Assembly (NCBI GenBank): GCA_016775335.1
Contig: JAEUGJ010000030.1
Coordinates: 23,293 to 87,292, forward strand
Direction: 5' to 3'
Source: Mogibacterium sp.
Lineage (GTDB): Bacteria > Bacillota > Clostridia > Peptostreptococcales > Anaerovoracaceae
Length of the DNA stretch: 64,000 nt
In this document: positions 16,197 through 25,248 of the stretch, one piece after another
Layout: the number at the start of each line of letters is the position of its first letter
Position numbering within the stretch: position 1 is the stretch's first letter
Notes under the pieces: generated by a model
What the model saw: the letters and a program-made list of their open reading frames with translations, nothing else
Database searches by the model: none
Told to the model about the DNA's origin: nothing
Translations under genes and position numbers: made by a program

Positions 16197-17024
16197 CTAA
16201 TATAACTTCTTCAGCTCTTCTTCGCTGCTCATTTCAAACTGATGACTTGCCTCCGGAAAACGTCCGCCCTTCACGTCCGCCGTGTACTCCCGGAACGCGC
16301 TACGCATCTCTTCCGCCAGCTCCGCATATCTTTTTACGAACTTCGGCTTGAAATCCTCGTTCATACCCAGCATATCCTGATACACCAGAATTTGGCCGTC
16401 ACAGCCCACACCGGCACCGATTCCGATGGTTGGGATGTTCACTTCCCGGCTGATTCGCTCCGCCACCGGCGCCGGAATGCACTCCAGTACCACGGCAAAA
16501 GCTCCGGCCGCTTCGACTTTACGGGCATCCTCAATCAATCGCTCCGCCGCTTCCCCGGTCTTTCCCTGCACCCGGTTTCCGCCGAGAGCATTCACCGACT
16601 GCGGGGTCAGCCCGATATGCGCCACCACCGGAATTCCCGCATGGCTCAGCGCCGCAATCTGCGGGCACACCGACGCGCCGCCTTCCAGCTTCACCGCCTG
16701 GCATCCGGTCTCCTTCAGCGCCCGGCCGGCATTCTCCAGCGCCTGCTCCACCGAAACCTGATACGACATGAACGGCATATCGAACACCACCAGGCTCTCC
16801 TTGCAGCCCCGCACCACGCCCTGCGTCGCCGCAATCAGGTGGTCCATGGTCACCGGCAGCGTGGAATCATATCCCAGCATGGTATTTCCGTACGAATCCC
16901 CCACCAGGATTCCGTCCACCGTTCCGTCCATCAGCCTGGCGGTGGTGTAATCGTAGCAGGTCAGCATGGAAATTTTCTCACCCTGTCGCTTCATCTTCTG
17001 AAAAGTCAATACGGTAGTCTTCAT
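16197..17024 (-). CDS. panB: Ketopantoate hydroxymethyltransferase
   Basis: I start the gene at the ATG at 17022-17024 (GGAGGA about ten bases upstream), giving 275 residues; upstream in-frame codons fall in the leader RNA. Family motifs are MLTCYDYTTARLMD (about 20-33), GDSYGNTMLGYDSTLPVTMDH, KLEGG and GIGAGVGCDGQILVYQDMLG. It transfers a hydroxymethyl group from methylene-tetrahydrofolate to 2-oxoisovalerate, the first committed step to pantothenate. Its 2-oxoacid substrate is also one that VOR-type enzymes use. A 230- to 270-nt leader with a terminator-like hairpin lies between its promoter and ATG, suggesting attenuation control of panBC. Confidence 0.97.
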   Translation of the reverse strand: MKTTVLTFQKMKRQGEKISMLTCYDYTTARLMDGTVDGILVGDSYGNTMLGYDSTLPVTMDHLIAATQGVVRGCKESLVVFDMPFMSYQVSVEQALENAGRALKETGCQAVKLEGGASVCPQIAALSHAGIPVVAHIGLTPQSVNALGGNRVQGKTGEAAERLIEDARKVEAAGAFAVVLECIPAPVAERISREVNIPTIGIGAGVGCDGQILVYQDMLGMNEDFKPKFVKRYAELAEEMRSAFREYTADVKGGRFPEASHQFEMSSEEELKKLY

Positions 17025-17065
17025 TACAAAAATATCCTCCTTTTCCAGACTTCTCCTTTTCTCAT

Positions 17066-17294
17066 AAAAAAAGCATCCGTACCTCCCGGGACGTCCGACA
17101 ATGCGTCGGATTCCGAAAAGCACGGATGGATTGTATTCATCATAAATGTACCCGAATACCCTGCGCCTGCAAAATCGAAAACCTTGTCCTCCTTCGGATA
17201 GACCGATCCGCCTTTCGCATATGCAAATGTACTCGCCTGTTATTCTTTACACAGTTTTTGAAAAAGGTACAGCTTCCTATGAATACCGTCCATC
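17066..17294 (-). promoter_or_regulatory. Long structured panB leader ending in a terminator-like hairpin
   Basis: The transcript from the promoter at 17301-17329 has about 270 nt before panB. GTATTCAT (minus strand of 17279-17286) can pair perfectly with ATGAATAC (17133-17140), closing a domain of about 138 nt. Directly after it, CATCCGT (17122-17128) pairs with ACGGATG (17074-17080) around an inner hairpin CCGAC-GCATT-GTCGG, followed by seven T (17066-17072). That is a terminator placed 42 nt before the panB ATG. An alternative pairing of GTATTC inside the domain with GAATAC would compete. No riboswitch class I know matches; a pan-type element is possible but not shown. A 26-codon frame inside the leader has no clear meaning. 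Confidence 0.5.
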
Positions 17295-17300
17295 TCGCTT

Positions 17301-17329
17301 ATTGTACTCTTTTCCCATTCCGGTGTAAA
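17301..17329 (-). promoter_or_regulatory. panBC promoter
   Basis: On the minus strand TTTACA (17324-17329) and TACAAT (17301-17306) are separated by 17 bp. It lies 34 bp after the hypE stop, so panBC has its own promoter in addition to any read-through from the hyp operon. Confidence 0.7.
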
Positions 17330-17362
17330 GAATTGTTTTTGGTTTCCGGGCGCCCGCCGTTC

Positions 17363-18370
17363 CTAGCAGATTCTCGGAAGGAGTTCGCCGCTCGGCGGCG
17401 GCAGCAGCGTTTCCGTTCCCAGCTCCGTTGCCATCACCACGTGACCGGTCATGTGGTCCGTCACCTCGCCGATGATGGCCGCACCGGCCGTATCCGGGCT
17501 CGCTTCCCGCAGAATGCGAACCGCATCCTCGGCCTTTTCCTTCGGTACGAAAACGACCAGGCGTCCTTCGCAGGCCAGGTACAGCGGTTCCAGCCCCAGC
17601 ATGCCGGTGACGCCCCGGACCTCATCGCATACCGGCACGGATGCCGCATCCAGGCGGATGCCCACTTTGCTTTCATCCGCAATTTCATAGAGCACCGTGC
17701 CCACGCCGCCCCGGGTAGCATCCCGAATGACGTGCACTTCCGGAATTTCCTGAATCAGATCCCGTACCGGATGCCACAGCGGTGCGCAGTCACTGGTCAC
17801 CTCGGCTTCCATTCCGTAGCGGTCCCGCTCCAGCAGAATCGTGCAGCCGTGTCTTCCCACATCGCCGGTAACGATGATGGCATCTCCCGGACGGGCATAA
17901 GCGCCGGACAGTTCGGCCTTCGGCATGATTTCGCCCACACCGGTAGTGGTAATGAAGATTCCATCCACCTGTCCCTTGCCGGCAACCTTCGTATCTCCGG
18001 AGACAATCTGAACGCCGACTTTCGCGGCGGTCTCCGCCATGCTCTTCACGATTTCTTCCAGGGTATCCATCGGGAAACCTTCCTCGATGACGCAGGCACA
18101 GGAAATATACAGGGGTTTTGCGCCCATGCAGGCCAAGTCGTTCACGGTCCCGCAGATGCTCAGCTTTCCGATATTTCCGCCGGGGAAAAAGGCCGGAGAG
18201 ACGATGAATCCGTCGGTGGACATAGCCATTCTTCCGGCCGGAGGGGTCAGCACCGCCGCATCGTCCGCGGTCAAATTCGGATTGTCGAAGTATTTCTTGA
18301 ACAATCCGCCAATAAGTTCCGATGTCTGTTTTCCGCCGGCACCGTGCGCAAGTGTGATTTTGTCATTCAT
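17363..18370 (-). CDS. hypE: Hydrogenase maturation protein HypE
   Basis: The protein has 335 residues. It starts MNDKITLAHGAGGKQTSELI, has the ATP-binding segment DDAAVLTPPAGRMAMSTDGF (about 38-57) and ends exactly in PRIC, the C-terminal cysteine that carries the cyano group. HypE takes carbamoyl from HypF and dehydrates it to a thiocyanate, then donates CN to iron held by HypCD. Its intact C-terminus argues that it is functional. GAGGTGG precedes the ATG. It is the last gene of the seven-gene operon, 19 bp after hypD. No hydrogenase structural gene, hypA or hypB lies in the window. Confidence 0.96.
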   Translation of the reverse strand: MNDKITLAHGAGGKQTSELIGGLFKKYFDNPNLTADDAAVLTPPAGRMAMSTDGFIVSPAFFPGGNIGKLSICGTVNDLACMGAKPLYISCACVIEEGFPMDTLEEIVKSMAETAAKVGVQIVSGDTKVAGKGQVDGIFITTTGVGEIMPKAELSGAYARPGDAIIVTGDVGRHGCTILLERDRYGMEAEVTSDCAPLWHPVRDLIQEIPEVHVIRDATRGGVGTVLYEIADESKVGIRLDAASVPVCDEVRGVTGMLGLEPLYLACEGRLVVFVPKEKAEDAVRILREASPDTAGAAIIGEVTDHMTGHVVMATELGTETLLPPPSGELLPRIC

Positions 18371-18389
18371 TGTATTCCACCTCGGTATC

Positions 18390-19472
18390 TTATTTCAGTT
18401 TCAGTGTATCACCGTATTTGTAGTATGCGGAGCAAGCGCCCTCACTGGACACCATGCAGGCGCCCACCGGATGCTCCGGCGTGCAGGCGTTTCCGTAGAT
18501 TTTGCAGTCCATCGGGCGAATCAGGCCTCGCAGCACTTCGCCGCAGCGACAGGCCGGACTGGCTTTGCCCTGAACCTTCGGCAATTGGAAGCGCACCCGG
18601 GCATCGTATTTCGAGAATTCTTCCCGCAGCTTCATGCCGGAGCCCGGAATAATTCCAAGGCCACGCCATTCCGTGTCGCATGGTTCCATGTATTTGCCCA
18701 CCAGCTTTCGGGCCGCCGGACTGCCCTCTTCCGTCACCACTGACGGATAGCAGTTTTCCGCAAAGGATTCCCGCTCTCCGGCGCGAACCTCTTCCACCCG
18801 GCGAACCACCGTCGCCAGGGCGGTGACGATTTCGGAAGTGGTGAAGCCGGTCACTACGCCGGAAATCTGCCATTCCTTCGCGATTTTCCGGTACACCTCC
18901 ATGCCCGTCATGGTGCTCACGTGACCCGGATAGAGGAAGGCATCGGCGCTCCCCTTCAGAGCCAGGTATGCCGGCTCCATGATTTTATTCGCCGTCAGCA
19001 GGGAGAAGTTCTCCACGTTCTCGGAAATGGCATTCCGAAGGGCAATCACGCTGCCCGGCGTGGTGGTTTCAAACCCTACAGAAAGGAAGCACACCTCTTC
19101 TTCCGGATGCGCTTTGGCATAATCCAAAGCATCCATCGGGGAGTAGACGATTTGCACCTCCGCTCCTTCGCTGCGGGCGTCCGCCAGACTCTTCTTCGTG
19201 CCGGGAACCCGGATGAGGTCGCCGAACGTAAATATTTTTACCCCCTTCTCCAGGGCCAGCATCACCGCTTCGTCGATGTAGCCCACCGGGGTGACGCATA
19301 CCGGACATCCCGGGCCGGAAATCAGCTCGATGGATTCCGGAAGCATTTGCCGAACCCCCAGTCGAAAAATCTCATGAGTATGGGTTCCGCAGACCTCCAT
19401 CACCCGAATTTTCGGGCCGTCGTAATTCCGCACAATCTCGGCAGCCTCCGCTGCCCCTTTGCTTAAAGCCAT
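18390..19472 (-). CDS. hypD: Hydrogenase maturation protein HypD
   Basis: The protein has 360 residues. CGTHTHEI (about 28-35), GPGCPVCVTP (about 53-62) and GFETTTPG are the conserved thiol-redox and iron-binding motifs. The C-terminal part CRCGEVLRGLI...DCKIYGNACTPEHPVGAC supplies the cysteines for its [4Fe-4S] cluster. With HypC it forms the scaffold on which the Fe(CN)2CO unit is built. Its ATG overlaps the hypC stop as TAATG. All key cysteines are present, so the maturation activity is probably intact. Confidence 0.96.
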   Translation of the reverse strand: MALSKGAAEAAEIVRNYDGPKIRVMEVCGTHTHEIFRLGVRQMLPESIELISGPGCPVCVTPVGYIDEAVMLALEKGVKIFTFGDLIRVPGTKKSLADARSEGAEVQIVYSPMDALDYAKAHPEEEVCFLSVGFETTTPGSVIALRNAISENVENFSLLTANKIMEPAYLALKGSADAFLYPGHVSTMTGMEVYRKIAKEWQISGVVTGFTTSEIVTALATVVRRVEEVRAGERESFAENCYPSVVTEEGSPAARKLVGKYMEPCDTEWRGLGIIPGSGMKLREEFSKYDARVRFQLPKVQGKASPACRCGEVLRGLIRPMDCKIYGNACTPEHPVGACMVSSEGACSAYYKYGDTLKLK

Positions 19473-19678
19473 TATAACGCCTCCATCACTTCCGATGCTT
19501 CCTCGCTGTCGTCTCCCGTAACGCGGGCGATGGCGATTCCTGCATGAACCATTACATAGTCTCCCGGCGCCAGATCCTCAATCAGCTCCGAGGAGATTTT
19601 TCTCCGAACGCCGGAATTGTCGATAACGGCCATTCCGTTCTCCACGTCGGAAACCCTTGCTTTAATTCCTACACACAT
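19472..19678 (-). CDS. hypC: Hydrogenase maturation chaperone HypC
   Basis: The 68-residue protein starts MCVGIKARV with the essential N-terminal Cys 2, which holds iron with HypD, and has the small beta-barrel pattern PGDYVMVHAGIAIARV typical of HypC/HupF. The ATG lies inside the end of hypF, and the stop overlaps hypD, so three proteins are translated in a coupled series. HypC normally carries the Fe(CN)2CO unit to the target large subunit; no target is visible here. Confidence 0.95.
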   Translation of the reverse strand: MCVGIKARVSDVENGMAVIDNSGVRRKISSELIEDLAPGDYVMVHAGIAIARVTGDDSEEASEVMEAL

Positions 19679-22005
19679 CTCGAATCCTCCTTTTCCAGCT
19701 TTCGCGCGCCGTACACCGCCTGTCCCAACGCAATTCCGCCGTCGTTGGGCGGAACCAGGGAATGGGTCAGTACCCGAAAACCGTCATGTTCTAACTTATC
19801 TCGGCACAGCTCCAGCAGCAGGATGTTCTGAAATACCCCGCCGGTGAGAGCTGCGGTTGAAATATCGTCTTCTCGGCGAATGTGCCGGCAACCTTCCAGA
19901 ACCATCTGAGAAAGCACCTCGTGGAACATGCGTGCCAGCGCGCCCGCATCCTTTCCGGACAGCCTGCCCCGGGCAATCTCCCGCACCAGACTCCCGGTCT
20001 CCAGATAAAAGAAATCTTCTTTTTCCGAGATCAGCGGTCCGTCATAGATTTCCGGCGCCTCTGCCTGTTCCGCCGCGAACTGCAGCTGCATGGACATCTC
20101 CCCTTCAAAGGAATTCCGTTCCTTGCATCCCAGGATGGCACTGACTCCGTCGAACAGCCGTCCGGCACTGGTGGATTCCACCACGTTCACCCGGTTGCCC
20201 AGCATGAACCGAAGCGCCGCCCGTTCCTTCGGGCTTCCCAGGTTCAGCTGCTCCGCCGCATCCGGTTCCAGCATCGCCACCGCAATGCGCCAGCCTTCCT
20301 TCGATGCCAGGTCTCCGCCGGCATGCAGAAATGGCTGAATGCTTCCCTTTCGCCGAAAGCCATCGTAATCCGAAAGCAGGAACTCGCCGCCCCAGATGGT
20401 GCCGTCCGTTCCGAACCCGGTACCGTCAAAAGAAACGCCAATCACCGGTGCATCCCATTCGTTCTCCGCCATGCAGGAAAGCACGTGGGCGTAGTGATGC
20501 TGCACTTCCATGCAGGGAATGCCCTTCTCTTCCGCCAGCTTTCGGGCCACCTCCCCCGTGTTGTATTTCGGGTGCAGATCGCACACCACCGCCTCCGGCC
20601 GGATTTCCAGCAGCCGTTCCAGCCGCTCCTCCGCCAGTTCCAAAGCCTCCACGCTTCGAACATCCGCCATATCGCCGATGTACGGGGACATGTAGTTCAT
20701 ATCCCCTCGCAGAAGCCCGAAGGTATTCTTCAGTTCGCCGCCGATACCCAGCACCGAATGGCGATACTCCTGCGGCAATACCGTCGGCAGGGGCGCATAG
20801 CCTCTGGACCGGCGAATCATATAGGGCTGATTCCGGTAAAAAGACATTACCGAGTCATCCGCACGAATCCGAATCTTCCTGGGATTGGACAGGATTTCAT
20901 CGCACATGGGTGCCAGATATTTTTCCGCTTCCCCATCCGTCATGCAAATCGGCGCCCCGGAAGGGTTTCCGCTGGTCATCACCAGCACCTCCGGCATCGC
21001 CGGCTCCCGGGAAGTTTCCTCCTCCGGATACCGGAACAGGAGCATGTGCACCGGCGTATACGGAAGCATCACCCCGATATTGGGATTTCCCGGTGCCAAC
21101 GCTTCGCTCAGAACGGAAGCGCCCGCCTCGCGAGCTTTCTTTTTCGCCAGAAGCAGGATGGGTTTCTGGGGTCCCGTCATGAGTTCCTCGGCACCCTCCG
21201 GCACCTCGCACTCCCGTCGCACCGTCTCCATGTCCCGCATCATCACCGCAAAAGGCTTGAACGGGCGGTTTTTCAGCTTCCGAAGCCGCTCTACCGCTTC
21301 GTCATTGCTTCCGTCGCAGCACAGATGAAAACCGCCGATTCCCTTGATCGCAACGATGCCGCCCCGGCGGATGATGTTCCGCACTTTGATCAGGGCATCC
21401 TTTCCCGTTTCCGGACCCTTCAGCAGGTACAGCTCCGGCCCGCAGTCGTTGCAACAGATCGGCTGAGCGTGGTATCTTCGGGACCGAATGTCCGTATATT
21501 CCCGGTTGCATTCCGCACACATTGGGAATTCGCCCATGCTGGTGCGAACCCGGTCGTAGGGCATGGAATCCAGAATCGTCAGCCGCGGCCCGCAAGCCGT
21601 GCAGTTGATAAAAGGATGCAGGTACCGCCGATTCGCCGGGTCAAAGAGCTCTCGCTCGCAGTCCGGACAGGTGGCGATGTCCGGCGAAACGAATACCATC
21701 CCCTCTTCCTTCGCACTTTCGATAATCTCGAAATCTTCCGATTCCGGCGGGCATTCCGACTCTTCCGGCACCGCCGTCTTGATCTTCAGAATCGCCGAGC
21801 GCGCCGGTGCTTCCTTCGGAATTGCCTCCAGGAATTCTGGAAGCCGGTCTCCCCGGGCGTAAATTTCCACATAGCTTCCTCGGTTGCAGACGGTTCCGGT
21901 AATTCGAAACCGAAGGGCCAGTTTTCGGATAAAAGGACGAAATCCCACACCTTGAACGATTCCGTAGATGCGGATTCGCATCCGGTTTTCCGATTCCTTT
22001 GTCAT
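19669..22005 (-). CDS. hypF: Carbamoyltransferase HypF
   Basis: The protein has 778 residues and all HypF domains: acylphosphatase (about 8-95, IYGIVQGVGFRPFI), two zinc fingers (CPDCERELFD...CTACGPR and CAECNREYTD...CNDCGPEL, about 118-195), a YrdC-like nucleotide-binding domain (from about 205) and a Kae1-like carbamoyltransferase domain with VQHHYAHVLSCMAE and GVSFDGTGFGTDGTIWGGEFL. It turns carbamoyl phosphate and ATP into a carbamoyl adenylate and passes carbamoyl to HypE. Its ATG overlaps the stop of the upstream nitrogenase-like subunit as ATGA, which physically links the nif-like and hyp genes. Confidence 0.96.
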   Translation of the reverse strand: MTKESENRMRIRIYGIVQGVGFRPFIRKLALRFRITGTVCNRGSYVEIYARGDRLPEFLEAIPKEAPARSAILKIKTAVPEESECPPESEDFEIIESAKEEGMVFVSPDIATCPDCERELFDPANRRYLHPFINCTACGPRLTILDSMPYDRVRTSMGEFPMCAECNREYTDIRSRRYHAQPICCNDCGPELYLLKGPETGKDALIKVRNIIRRGGIVAIKGIGGFHLCCDGSNDEAVERLRKLKNRPFKPFAVMMRDMETVRRECEVPEGAEELMTGPQKPILLLAKKKAREAGASVLSEALAPGNPNIGVMLPYTPVHMLLFRYPEEETSREPAMPEVLVMTSGNPSGAPICMTDGEAEKYLAPMCDEILSNPRKIRIRADDSVMSFYRNQPYMIRRSRGYAPLPTVLPQEYRHSVLGIGGELKNTFGLLRGDMNYMSPYIGDMADVRSVEALELAEERLERLLEIRPEAVVCDLHPKYNTGEVARKLAEEKGIPCMEVQHHYAHVLSCMAENEWDAPVIGVSFDGTGFGTDGTIWGGEFLLSDYDGFRRKGSIQPFLHAGGDLASKEGWRIAVAMLEPDAAEQLNLGSPKERAALRFMLGNRVNVVESTSAGRLFDGVSAILGCKERNSFEGEMSMQLQFAAEQAEAPEIYDGPLISEKEDFFYLETGSLVREIARGRLSGKDAGALARMFHEVLSQMVLEGCRHIRREDDISTAALTGGVFQNILLLELCRDKLEHDGFRVLTHSLVPPNDGGIALGQAVYGARKLEKEDSRCV

Positions 22006-23090
22006 CTTCTACGCCCCGCTTTCTTCCAATAATCCTGTGAGGTCTCCACCGAGTGAAGTTCTCCGGACACCGGATAATGGGGAAGATCCAAATAGGTTCC
22101 CTGCCATCCCGGAAGGGCGCGCTTCAGAAGGGGATCTCCCAGCACCGTATCGATAGCGCCCTCCTGTACCAGCTTCAGCAGATACGCTTCTTCTTCCAGA
22201 TGGCAATCTCCCTCTTCCTTCAGGGCTCCGTCCATCTGAAACCAGCCGGCCACAGTGACCTTTACATCCGGTCTCTCCTCTCGAATCCATTCCCGAATTT
22301 CGTTGGCAAAAAACTGTTGGTGCACAATCAGTATATGGGAACCCAGCGTCGGAAGAATCCGTTCCATGAATTCCCTTCGGCTTTCCGCCGCCACCGGATA
22401 GCCGGTCTCATACGGAATGCCGTATTCTCTTTTTAGCATGCGAGCGGTCTTCAATCCGGAAGGCGATACCACCAGGTTTCTTTCAGCCGAAAGTGCTTTT
22501 CTCACATCCTCCAGTGTGTCCCCCATTCCATACACCACGCCGCCCGGAACCAGCCGGCGGAATTCCGCTCCGCTGTCCACTGCAGTGGTGTCCAAAGGGG
22601 TCGCTCCCAGAATGCCCACTCGGTTCTCCTTCTCGGTCACCGACTCGTCCAAGAACTCCCGAAAAAGCCATTGGTAGGCCTTCTCCTGGCCCTTATCGTA
22701 CAGCTCGATGCCGTTGGTTTCCACCGGCAGAACCGGAATTCCCGTATCTCTCTCCAGGAGCCGCTTCAGCGCCCGGTAATCCGTGGCGATGGTGGCCGGA
22801 ACCGGCGTTCCGATGAGCCCGATAAATGCAGCATCCATATCTTGCAGGGCCTGCCGAATTTTTCGAATCAGCAGCTCATCCCGTCCAAGAATCGCATCCA
22901 GATCTCGAAGGCCCGCACTGAAAATGGCGCTCTTGGCCCCGCCCCACCGGGGTTCGTCGTATCCGCACACGTTGCCCACGCAGCCGCCGGCATCCATGAT
23001 AATCAGCATCCCGCCGTATCCGAACAGCACCGAAGCCGTTCCGGACTGATCCGGGGAAAAAGGTGAAATATATTTACGAAGTCCTTTCAT
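22002..23090 (-). CDS. Nitrogenase component 1-like protein, shorter (NifK-like) subunit
   Basis: The protein has 362 residues, shorter than NifK or BchB. It starts KYISPFSPDQSGTASVLFGYGGMLIIMDAGGCVGNVCGYDEPRW; the two cysteines near residues 36 and 41 occupy the place where component 1 proteins bind their bridging cluster. GLIGTPVPATIATDYRAL and PVLPVETNGIELYDKG follow in nitrogenase-like order. There is no evidence of FeMo-cofactor binding. AGGAGG precedes the ATG, 12 bp after the larger subunit. It overlaps hypF by four bases. With its neighbours it probably forms an ATP-driven two-component reductase; substrate unknown. Confidence 0.8.
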   Translation of the reverse strand: MKGLRKYISPFSPDQSGTASVLFGYGGMLIIMDAGGCVGNVCGYDEPRWGGAKSAIFSAGLRDLDAILGRDELLIRKIRQALQDMDAAFIGLIGTPVPATIATDYRALKRLLERDTGIPVLPVETNGIELYDKGQEKAYQWLFREFLDESVTEKENRVGILGATPLDTTAVDSGAEFRRLVPGGVVYGMGDTLEDVRKALSAERNLVVSPSGLKTARMLKREYGIPYETGYPVAAESRREFMERILPTLGSHILIVHQQFFANEIREWIREERPDVKVTVAGWFQMDGALKEEGDCHLEEEAYLLKLVQEGAIDTVLGDPLLKRALPGWQGTYLDLPHYPVSGELHSVETSQDYWKKAGRRR

Positions 23091-23102
23091 TTCCGGATCC
23101 TC

Positions 23103-24449
23103 CTATTCCTTCGTCTCATTCATCTCATCGTCGTCTGCCGCTTTTTCGGCAGCCGCCGCTGCCTGCTTCCAGGTTGCCGCCACTTCATTGGCGAAATTCT
23201 TCAGTCCGCGGTAACCGAAAGGCTGAATCTCATCGTTCCACTTCACGTTCACGGACTTCGGATAGTAGAAGGCCGCATCCGTACCGATGGAGATGTCCAC
23301 GTCCTGGTCCCCATCGTAATTCATCATGGTTGGGGAAAGGGTGGAATAGATTCGGAGGGCCGGATTGTATTCTCCGATTTCCCGAATATATGGATAATCC
23401 TCTTCCGTAATCGCTGCGAAGACGGATTTTACTTCAAATCCCATTTTCAGAAGCGCCAGTGCCATCTCCAGCGGGTTGCCGTTTACCACCTGGCCCACCG
23501 CGAAGGACTTCCCTTTGCAGACTTCCTGCAGTTCCCGTACCGCCTGCTCCGCTTCCCGGTGGTATTCTTCCAGCCGGAATTCCGTCCCCAAAGCGGCGGC
23601 GAACAGCTCGTACTGACGGCGAATTCGGTCAATCTGGTAGAGCCGGGTCAGCTCCGCATACGGCATTCCCAGCCGTTCCTCCAATGCAAAAGCCGCCTTC
23701 CGGGATTCCGGATTGAGAATCAGGTTAAAGTTGGACGCACCCAGTTCCCGGTATTCCTCCAGGGTCTCACATCGTCCTACTTCCAGCACCCGGTCCAGTC
23801 CAATCTGCCCCAGCAAATCGTACAGCTCGCAGTCATCCGCAAGGTGCGTGAAGAAACCCAGCAGATTCACCTGGTTCATCTTTCGCTCTTCCTTCTCCAG
23901 AAGGGAATAGATGCTTTCCCGCACCGCCACCATCGGCGGATTCTTTCCCTCTCGCGTCAGCGCATACATGTAGGTCGGCACCACGCGCACTTCACCGTGC
24001 AGCGCCTCTTCCGCCTTTCGACAGACTCTCTCCAAATCCGTTCCCAGCAGGGCATCCACGCAGGTAATACACAGCACTACCACCTTCGGCTTCGTTTCGC
24101 ACACCGCCAGGATTTCTTCAATGGCCTCGGGAATCTCCGACAGATGTCTTCCGGTGACAATGTCCGATTCATCCATCTGGAGAAAAAACATCCGATGGCT
24201 GTATCCGCCTTCGTCCGCCAAAATCGTGGTATTTCTTCCACAGCAGGCCGGCGCGATTAGAAGCATGACAGACTCCGGAATCACCAAACCGGCCCGCTTC
24301 ACTCCGAATCCCTGGGCGCCCGGAGAGTTGTAGGACAAGGTGGCCGGTGAGCTGTATATCAAATGCTCTCCGGACTGAAGTTCCCCGGGAATCCGAAGTT
24401 TCGCTGATTTCAGAAGTTCTTCTATTGTGATATAGTAGGCATTTTTCAT
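23103..24449 (-). CDS. Nitrogenase component 1-like protein, larger (NifD-like) subunit
   Basis: The protein has 448 residues. LLIAPACCGRNTTI (about 62-75) gives a Cys pair at the P-cluster position, and VVLCITCVDALLGTDLE (about 125-141) matches the later conserved Cys and loop of NifD (CP-G-LIGDD-like). The third part has GQVVNGNPLEMALALLKMGFEV and ends with ISIGTDAAFYYPK. NifD's cofactor ligands are not recognisable, so this is a nitrogenase-like reductase rather than N2-fixing nitrogenase. The ATG overlaps the nifH-like stop as TAATG. Distantly similar systems reduce tetrapyrroles (Chl/Bch, Cfb) or sulfur compounds (Mar). Confidence 0.8.
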   Translation of the reverse strand: MKNAYYITIEELLKSAKLRIPGELQSGEHLIYSSPATLSYNSPGAQGFGVKRAGLVIPESVMLLIAPACCGRNTTILADEGGYSHRMFFLQMDESDIVTGRHLSEIPEAIEEILAVCETKPKVVVLCITCVDALLGTDLERVCRKAEEALHGEVRVVPTYMYALTREGKNPPMVAVRESIYSLLEKEERKMNQVNLLGFFTHLADDCELYDLLGQIGLDRVLEVGRCETLEEYRELGASNFNLILNPESRKAAFALEERLGMPYAELTRLYQIDRIRRQYELFAAALGTEFRLEEYHREAEQAVRELQEVCKGKSFAVGQVVNGNPLEMALALLKMGFEVKSVFAAITEEDYPYIREIGEYNPALRIYSTLSPTMMNYDGDQDVDISIGTDAAFYYPKSVNVKWNDEIQPFGYRGLKNFANEVAATWKQAAAAAEKAADDDEMNETKE

Positions 24450-25228
24450 TACTGTACCTGCTCCTCTTTCCGTTTCTTTTCGTGTTCCTTCAGCAGGAAG
24501 TCCGCCAGTTCAAAGAATTTCCCGCTGATTTCGGATTCCGGAAGTCCCTGGACCACCGTCATTCCATCTTCTTCGCATTCGATGATTTCATCGGATCTCG
24601 GAATATCACCTACAATAGGAATGCCTGCATTCCGGGCGAATTCTCCCACCTTTTCCTCTTCTCTCGGAACATTTCGGTGGTTGAATACGATTCCTTTTAC
24701 CGAAGCATATCCCCGGTCCGCAAAATTATCCACCGCCGTGCGAATGTTGTTCGCCGCATAGAGGGCCATCTTCTCTCCGGAAGTGACGATGAGAATGTCC
24801 TCCGCATATCCCTCTCGAATCGGCACGGCAAAGCCGCCGCACACCACATCCCCCAGAACATCGTACAGCACGATGTCCGGCTGAAACTTTCGGAAAATCC
24901 GAAGATCGTCGATCAAATTAAAGGTGGCGATAATGCCCCGTCCCGCACAGCCGATGCCCGGCGTCGGACCGCCGGTCTCGATACACTGCACGCCGCCGAA
25001 TCCGGTGCGCACAATATCGTTGATTTCCGGCTCCCGGTCGTGATCCCGGAGGAAGTTCATCACGGGTTCCAGGGGTTCTCCCCCCAGCAGGTTGATGGTG
25101 GAATCCGCTTTCGGATCGCAGCCGATCTGCAGGACCTTCTTGCCCCGCATGGCAAAAGCCGCCGCCAGATTGGCCGTTACTGTGGATTTACCGATTCCGC
25201 CTTTTCCGTATATTGCAATTTTAATCAT
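24449..25228 (-). CDS. NifH-like Fe protein (ATP-dependent electron donor)
   Basis: From the ATG at 25226-25228 the protein has 259 residues. It has the P-loop GKGGIGKSTV (about 9-18), DPKAD, the first cluster cysteine in GIGCAGRG and the second in DVLGDVVCGGFAVP. Both cysteines that hold the shared [4Fe-4S] cluster of a NifH homodimer are kept, as are the switch regions, so it should be an active ATP-driven reductase. Sequence upstream of this ATG belongs to the leader RNA. It opens the seven-gene operon and feeds electrons to the two component 1-like subunits that follow. Confidence 0.93.
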   Translation of the reverse strand: MIKIAIYGKGGIGKSTVTANLAAAFAMRGKKVLQIGCDPKADSTINLLGGEPLEPVMNFLRDHDREPEINDIVRTGFGGVQCIETGGPTPGIGCAGRGIIATFNLIDDLRIFRKFQPDIVLYDVLGDVVCGGFAVPIREGYAEDILIVTSGEKMALYAANNIRTAVDNFADRGYASVKGIVFNHRNVPREEEKVGEFARNAGIPIVGDIPRSDEIIECEEDGMTVVQGLPESEISGKFFELADFLLKEHEKKRKEEQVQ

Positions 25229-25248
25229 ACCCCTGCTCCAAACTACAT

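Noticed and set aside
17148..17228. 26-codon leader peptide before panB
   Set aside because: No run of codons for a relevant amino acid and no clear ribosome-binding site; probably chance within a structured leader.
17126..18652. Plus-strand frame of about 508 codons opposite hypE and hypD
   Set aside because: Antisense shadow of two clear hyp genes; no ribosome-binding site or recognisable domain.
19882..22032. Long plus-strand frame of about 716 codons opposite hypF
   Set aside because: It mirrors a perfectly conserved hypF; composition is His/Arg/Pro-rich as expected of an antisense frame in GC-rich coding DNA.
22002..25228. True molybdenum nitrogenase (N2 fixation)
   Set aside because: Subunits are too short, cofactor ligands are not recognisable, and no nifB, nifE, nifN or nifV gene is present in the window.
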